NCBI RefSeq assembly: GCF_039555335.1
Contig: NC_092628.1
Coordinates: forward strand, 71,515,706-71,579,705
DNA from: Amphiura filiformis
Lineage: Eukaryota; Echinodermata; Ophiuroidea; Amphilepidida; Amphiuridae
DNA: 64,000 nucleotides
Reading direction: 5' to 3'
Shown: positions 60,901 through 64,000 of the stretch, piece by piece
Position numbering within the stretch: position 1 is the stretch's first letter
How the letters are laid out: every line of letters begins with the position of its first letter
Notes under the pieces: model-generated
What the model saw: the letters and a program-made list of their open reading frames with translations, nothing else
Database searches by the model: none
What the model was told of the DNA's origin: nothing
Made by a program: the position numbers and the translations under genes

Positions 60901-63133
60901 AGTGGTCAAATGGCTCCGTTTTAGCTGATAAAATGTGGGTTTTTCAAGTTCTCTCCCTCGATTTGAATATCAAGTTATGAATGGATTTCGCTCAAACTTC
61001 TCAACGGGCTGTGGATTTACCCGATGTTCACGTAATATAAGGTAGAAAAAGCGAAAACTGCCGCATTCTCCTGAGATTCGATAAAAGGGCAAAATGTGAC
61101 CACTTTAAACTTCAACGGCCATTATTTCAATGTTCATTTTCTCGGTAAAAATGACGATTTAGGTACTACGATAACTCAATAAATACAGCATCTATAGGTA
61201 AGCAAATATGATCATCGTAAAAAGCATGATCGACTCAAGAAAAGGTTTTCTCATTTTTTTATATTTTGGTCTATTTCCGATTTTAGGCATCATTTTGTGC
61301 AAATAGGCGTTTGTGAATTTTAAAAGTTCATTTTGATGCCTTATATGGTCAATATCTCAAAAACTAAGGCCAATATCAAAAAATAAAAAAAACGTTTTTG
61401 GAATGGAGCCTCAAGATTGAGCTAAAAACAAAATAAAATATTTTGGAAAGAGTGTTTTTTTGTTATGATGTACATAACAAATATTGCCAAAAACTCAAAT
61501 TTGTGTGATTTTCTTCATAATTGTTGTTTTTACCCCAAATCTGTATTTATATTAAGATTTATTGATGTCTTGCCTTTATATAAAAATGTATACTTTTATA
61601 TGTCTTCTTGCGAATAATTACAAAGTTATTGCACTTTTACTACATGCATGTCTGAGAGTACACAGCCACCTTAAAGCATCTACTCTTGCACTCATATATC
61701 ACCTGGTTTGGGTTTTACATAAAATCACAGCAGTGTACTTTGCTAGTTCATCACCTGACCTGATATGTTTTCATCCACATATGTGATGCGTCATGTCAAA
61801 AGGAGACAATTTTGGGCAGGTTATCAATTTTGAAGTTTTTACATATCTTTTAAATAAAGAGATATTTTGCTCCACAATGCCGTTTTCCCCAATGAAATCG
61901 GACATTCCTAAGCGAAGATATTGAGTTATGGTATTATGAAATTGGAAATTGAGATATCGGCCTTTAAAAATATTACTGACAATGTTGAGAGTAGGAATTA
62001 CCTTGAAAAATGTCTCAAAAAATACAAAATGCCAGTTATATTCCGGTCTGAAACTATCAGACAATATTTTTAACATTAATAACATCACAAATTCGAAACC
62101 CAAATTGTGAAAAAATCAGCCTTGGCAGATTTTTGGCTATTTCTCTGTTTACAATCCTGCCCAAAAGTGTCTCCTTTTGACATGACACGTCACATATATC
62201 AAAGGGTACCCATGAATATCCTCTCGTCTGGCTCCTGCCTCAAGAACTTTGAGAATATAGTTTCAGATCCAGAGAAACTAAGCTTGTTGTTGGATTACAA
62301 GTTGTGAAATACAAGACTCCCTTACCTGATAATATTCCCAGTGTTTAGGTTCATAGCCTTCTGGTATCTCTCTTAATTGTGCTGGGCCTGAAAGAAATTG
62401 ATGATAATTGTGTCACTTGTGGGTACAAAAACTTTGTGTCACTTTCAAAAGGCTATTCATAAGTGAGTCATCATCTATTGTAAAATAAAACCCTGCACCT
62501 ATTCCAGGATTTTTATTTAAAGGATTTTAAAGTACAATTACTTTAAAGTTTAATCCCCCGATATGTTATAATTACTCCCAAGGTACAACTTTGCCACTCT
62601 TTTCAATCCTTGCAATGACGAGCTGTGGATTTGATACCTTTCCCAAAAGACCCTCCATTACATGTATATTCTATTAGACCCTGACCAAATTGCAGGAACC
62701 CCCTCTTGTGTTCCTGTCAACTACAATTAAAGACAGGGCAAGTCAGATAATGAAACTATTGGCTAAAGTGTGTAAACTGAACTTTCTTGTAGTAATAAAG
62801 TAAATTGCTGTAAACCTTTCAAGAGAGCGTAGTTCAGTGATGTTAACAAGGTGCTTCTGAAGTACTTTGTGCATCGTACATGTTGTTTATCTCGCCACCA
62901 TACGTGTCATACATTTGAGTTGTATCTTGTCAACATTGCAAAAGTACGCTCTCGTCAAAGGTTTACAGCAATTTACTTTAAGACACACATTTTGGTAGTG
63001 GGCTAAATATAAGATACTAAGGATGAAAATGAGAGTTCAATTAAGAGATGTACTTCATATGCTTACCAATGAACACATTGATAAATGTGACAAGTCCCAT
63101 TAATGGTACACCTGTGTATGCTAGATATTTAAC
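57943..63133 (-). CDS. NDUFB5: NADH:ubiquinone oxidoreductase subunit B5, 3' part (4 exons)
   Basis: Accessory single-span subunit of mitochondrial complex I (SGDH subunit), in the inner membrane. Exons in transcript order: 63133-63067, 62387-62326, 59720-59614, 58045-57943 (stop TAG). Sum 339 nt, 112 residues plus stop, all junctions in phase and GT-AG. The first exon encodes the hydrophobic span (VPLMGLVTFINVFIG, matching human WVNVFIG). The second reads REIPEGYEPKHWEYYQ (human AEIPEGYVPEHWEYYK). The third starts HPIQRFFARY, and the last has VRKLMKERGDGYYT (human VRKLMHVRGDGPWYY). The N-terminal exons with the mitochondrial targeting sequence lie beyond 64000. Confidence 0.93.
58192..58315. 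repeat. Second copy of the 1145-1437 repeat, opposite orientation
   Basis: GCCTGGAAATAAGC followed by GCGCGGGGAGCAAATTTGCC is the reverse complement of sequence at about 1385-1437. The similarity continues through the AGGAGCAATT words. Lies in the last NDUFB5 intron. Confidence 0.7.
58626..58875. mobile_element. Small A/T-run-rich inverted-repeat element
   Basis: AGGCCTAAAAAAAATTGTTT on the left and the inverse (AAACAATTTTTTTTTTAGGC) on the right flank long T and A runs. About 250 bp, non-coding, in the last NDUFB5 intron. Confidence 0.55.
60583..61667. mobile_element. Possible 1.1-kb TIR element
   Basis: GGCTGTGTACTCAAGACG on the left and the inverse of GGCTGTGTACTCTCAGAC on the right, about 1085 bp apart. 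No target duplication or transposase was found. Lies in the NDUFB5 intron 59721-62325. Confidence 0.5.
61779..62197. mobile_element. MITE, 419 bp, long TIRs
   Basis: ATATGTGATGCGTCATGTCA, then AAAGGAGACA and TTTTGGGCAGG on the left, with the inverse on the right (about 46 bp per arm, few mismatches). Lies in the same NDUFB5 intron, ending about 130 bp before the exon at 62326. Confidence 0.75.
62796..62980. mobile_element. MITE, 185 bp
   Basis: TAAAGTAAATTGCTGTAAAC then CTTT and AGAGAGCGTA on the left, mirrored on the right (TACGCTCTCG to TTTACTTTA). Lies in the NDUFB5 intron between the first two visible exons. Confidence 0.8.
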
Positions 63134-64000
63134 CTAAACAAACAAACAAAAAAACATAAAGTGTAGTGTAATACAATACAAATACAATTAGTGGCATTAC
63201 TACTGTTATCATGTTGAATGAGAAATGCATGAACTTGAAAGTTTTACCAATAATTTGCTTTATATGCAATGGTGTATCTTCCCAAATTCTGTATTTTCAT
63301 ACTGCCATTACCAAATCTGATATCAGCCTTCAGTAGTCACTTCAATTGTAAATCTGAGCTGTAGTAAGATAGGCCTGTCATGTCATTTTACATTAAACTT
63401 TTGCAAGTTGGTATTATACTAATATATTTGTGAATGTTCTCAATCATCCAGGTAATGCAAAATGAGAATGTCTTTTTGGCATAATTATGAATTTATGACA
63501 TGTTACAAATATTAGAAACACAACGAAGTAGAATTTAATTTCAGCAGAAACGATTCCAACAAGCGCAACAAAGAGACAACAGTTTCTTCAATGAAGCTTT
63601 ATTTAAAGCAGTATTTATTTCAGTTTTTACTTCTCTGTACTTTTCATAACTTCCATTTTATTTGTCAGTTCTTTTGTTTCAGTTTTCTTTTGTTCCTTTT
63701 GTTTTAAATTAGAGGCACACACAAATTCACCATTTACCACTCTCAAACCAGATGTCTTGTCCATAGAGTTTTGAATAGGCCAGTTTGTCACTTTTAAAAC
63801 TGGACCTTTGTATAATCAAATGCTTGTAACTTTGCTTCTTGAAGTCACATTGGATTCAATGAGGTGTCATAATGTGCCGGATTAAATAGTGCATCTGGTC
63901 GCATGTCACAAATAGGTCACCCAAAAATGGAGGAGCCATAACATGAAAATGCTTTTTTCCCACTTCAAGTTTAGTTTATTCTAAAAGTATGATACCTATT
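63134..64000 (-). other. NDUFB5 intron continuing out of the window
   Basis: Should be an intron leading to the upstream NDUFB5 exons. I see no exon with NDUFB5 similarity, no repeat pair and no RNA gene. Confidence 0.5.

Noticed and set aside
60735..60980. 81-codon frame with ARQRIALRIAQ-type basic sequence
   Set aside because: It lies inside a candidate 1.1-kb inverted-repeat element in an NDUFB5 intron and shows no known domain.

Overview
Eukaryotic nuclear DNA from an invertebrate animal. Genes are split into short exons separated by introns of about 0.2-3 kb, and mobile DNA is abundant. Protein similarity (from memory, no search run) places it in Metazoa. The three host genes, the frequent TAGGCCTA-type words and a Toll-like leucine-rich-repeat fragment fit a marine deuterostome such as an echinoderm, but the species is not proven.

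Layout. 1-10360 (+): the last ten exons of alpha-L-iduronidase (IDUA), with its 5' part outside the window. A frameshifted LRR/Toll-like pseudogene lies antisense in one of its introns. 10361-15913: intergenic, the tail-to-tail gap between IDUA and WDR91, filled with small inverted-repeat elements. 15914-33664 (-): complete WDR91, 17 coding exons, about 783 residues. It has one probable U12-type AT-AC intron, a tandemly multiplied WD40 exon, a 76-bp tandem repeat that copies a splice donor, and a MITE inserted inside a splice donor. 33819-36745: an apparently intact IS630/Tc1/mariner-type transposon with DD82E catalytic spacing, about 155 bp upstream of the WDR91 start codon and itself carrying a nested 185-bp MITE. 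36924-56150: an array of about 19 kb built on a 71-bp satellite monomer, interleaved with at least three longer repeat modules and interrupted by a LINE 3' end, a tRNA-derived SINE, a 101-bp MITE and a 934-bp terminal-inverted-repeat element. 57943-63133 (-): the last four exons of NDUFB5, with its 5' part beyond the window.

The host genes have housekeeping roles and are not an operon or pathway: IDUA degrades glycosaminoglycans in lysosomes, WDR91 acts in endosome maturation, and NDUFB5 is a mitochondrial complex I subunit. What sets the window apart is how mobile DNA has interacted with gene structure, and how several insertions can be dated relative to each other because an uninterrupted copy of the target is present in the same window. 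I found no convincing new multi-gene system.
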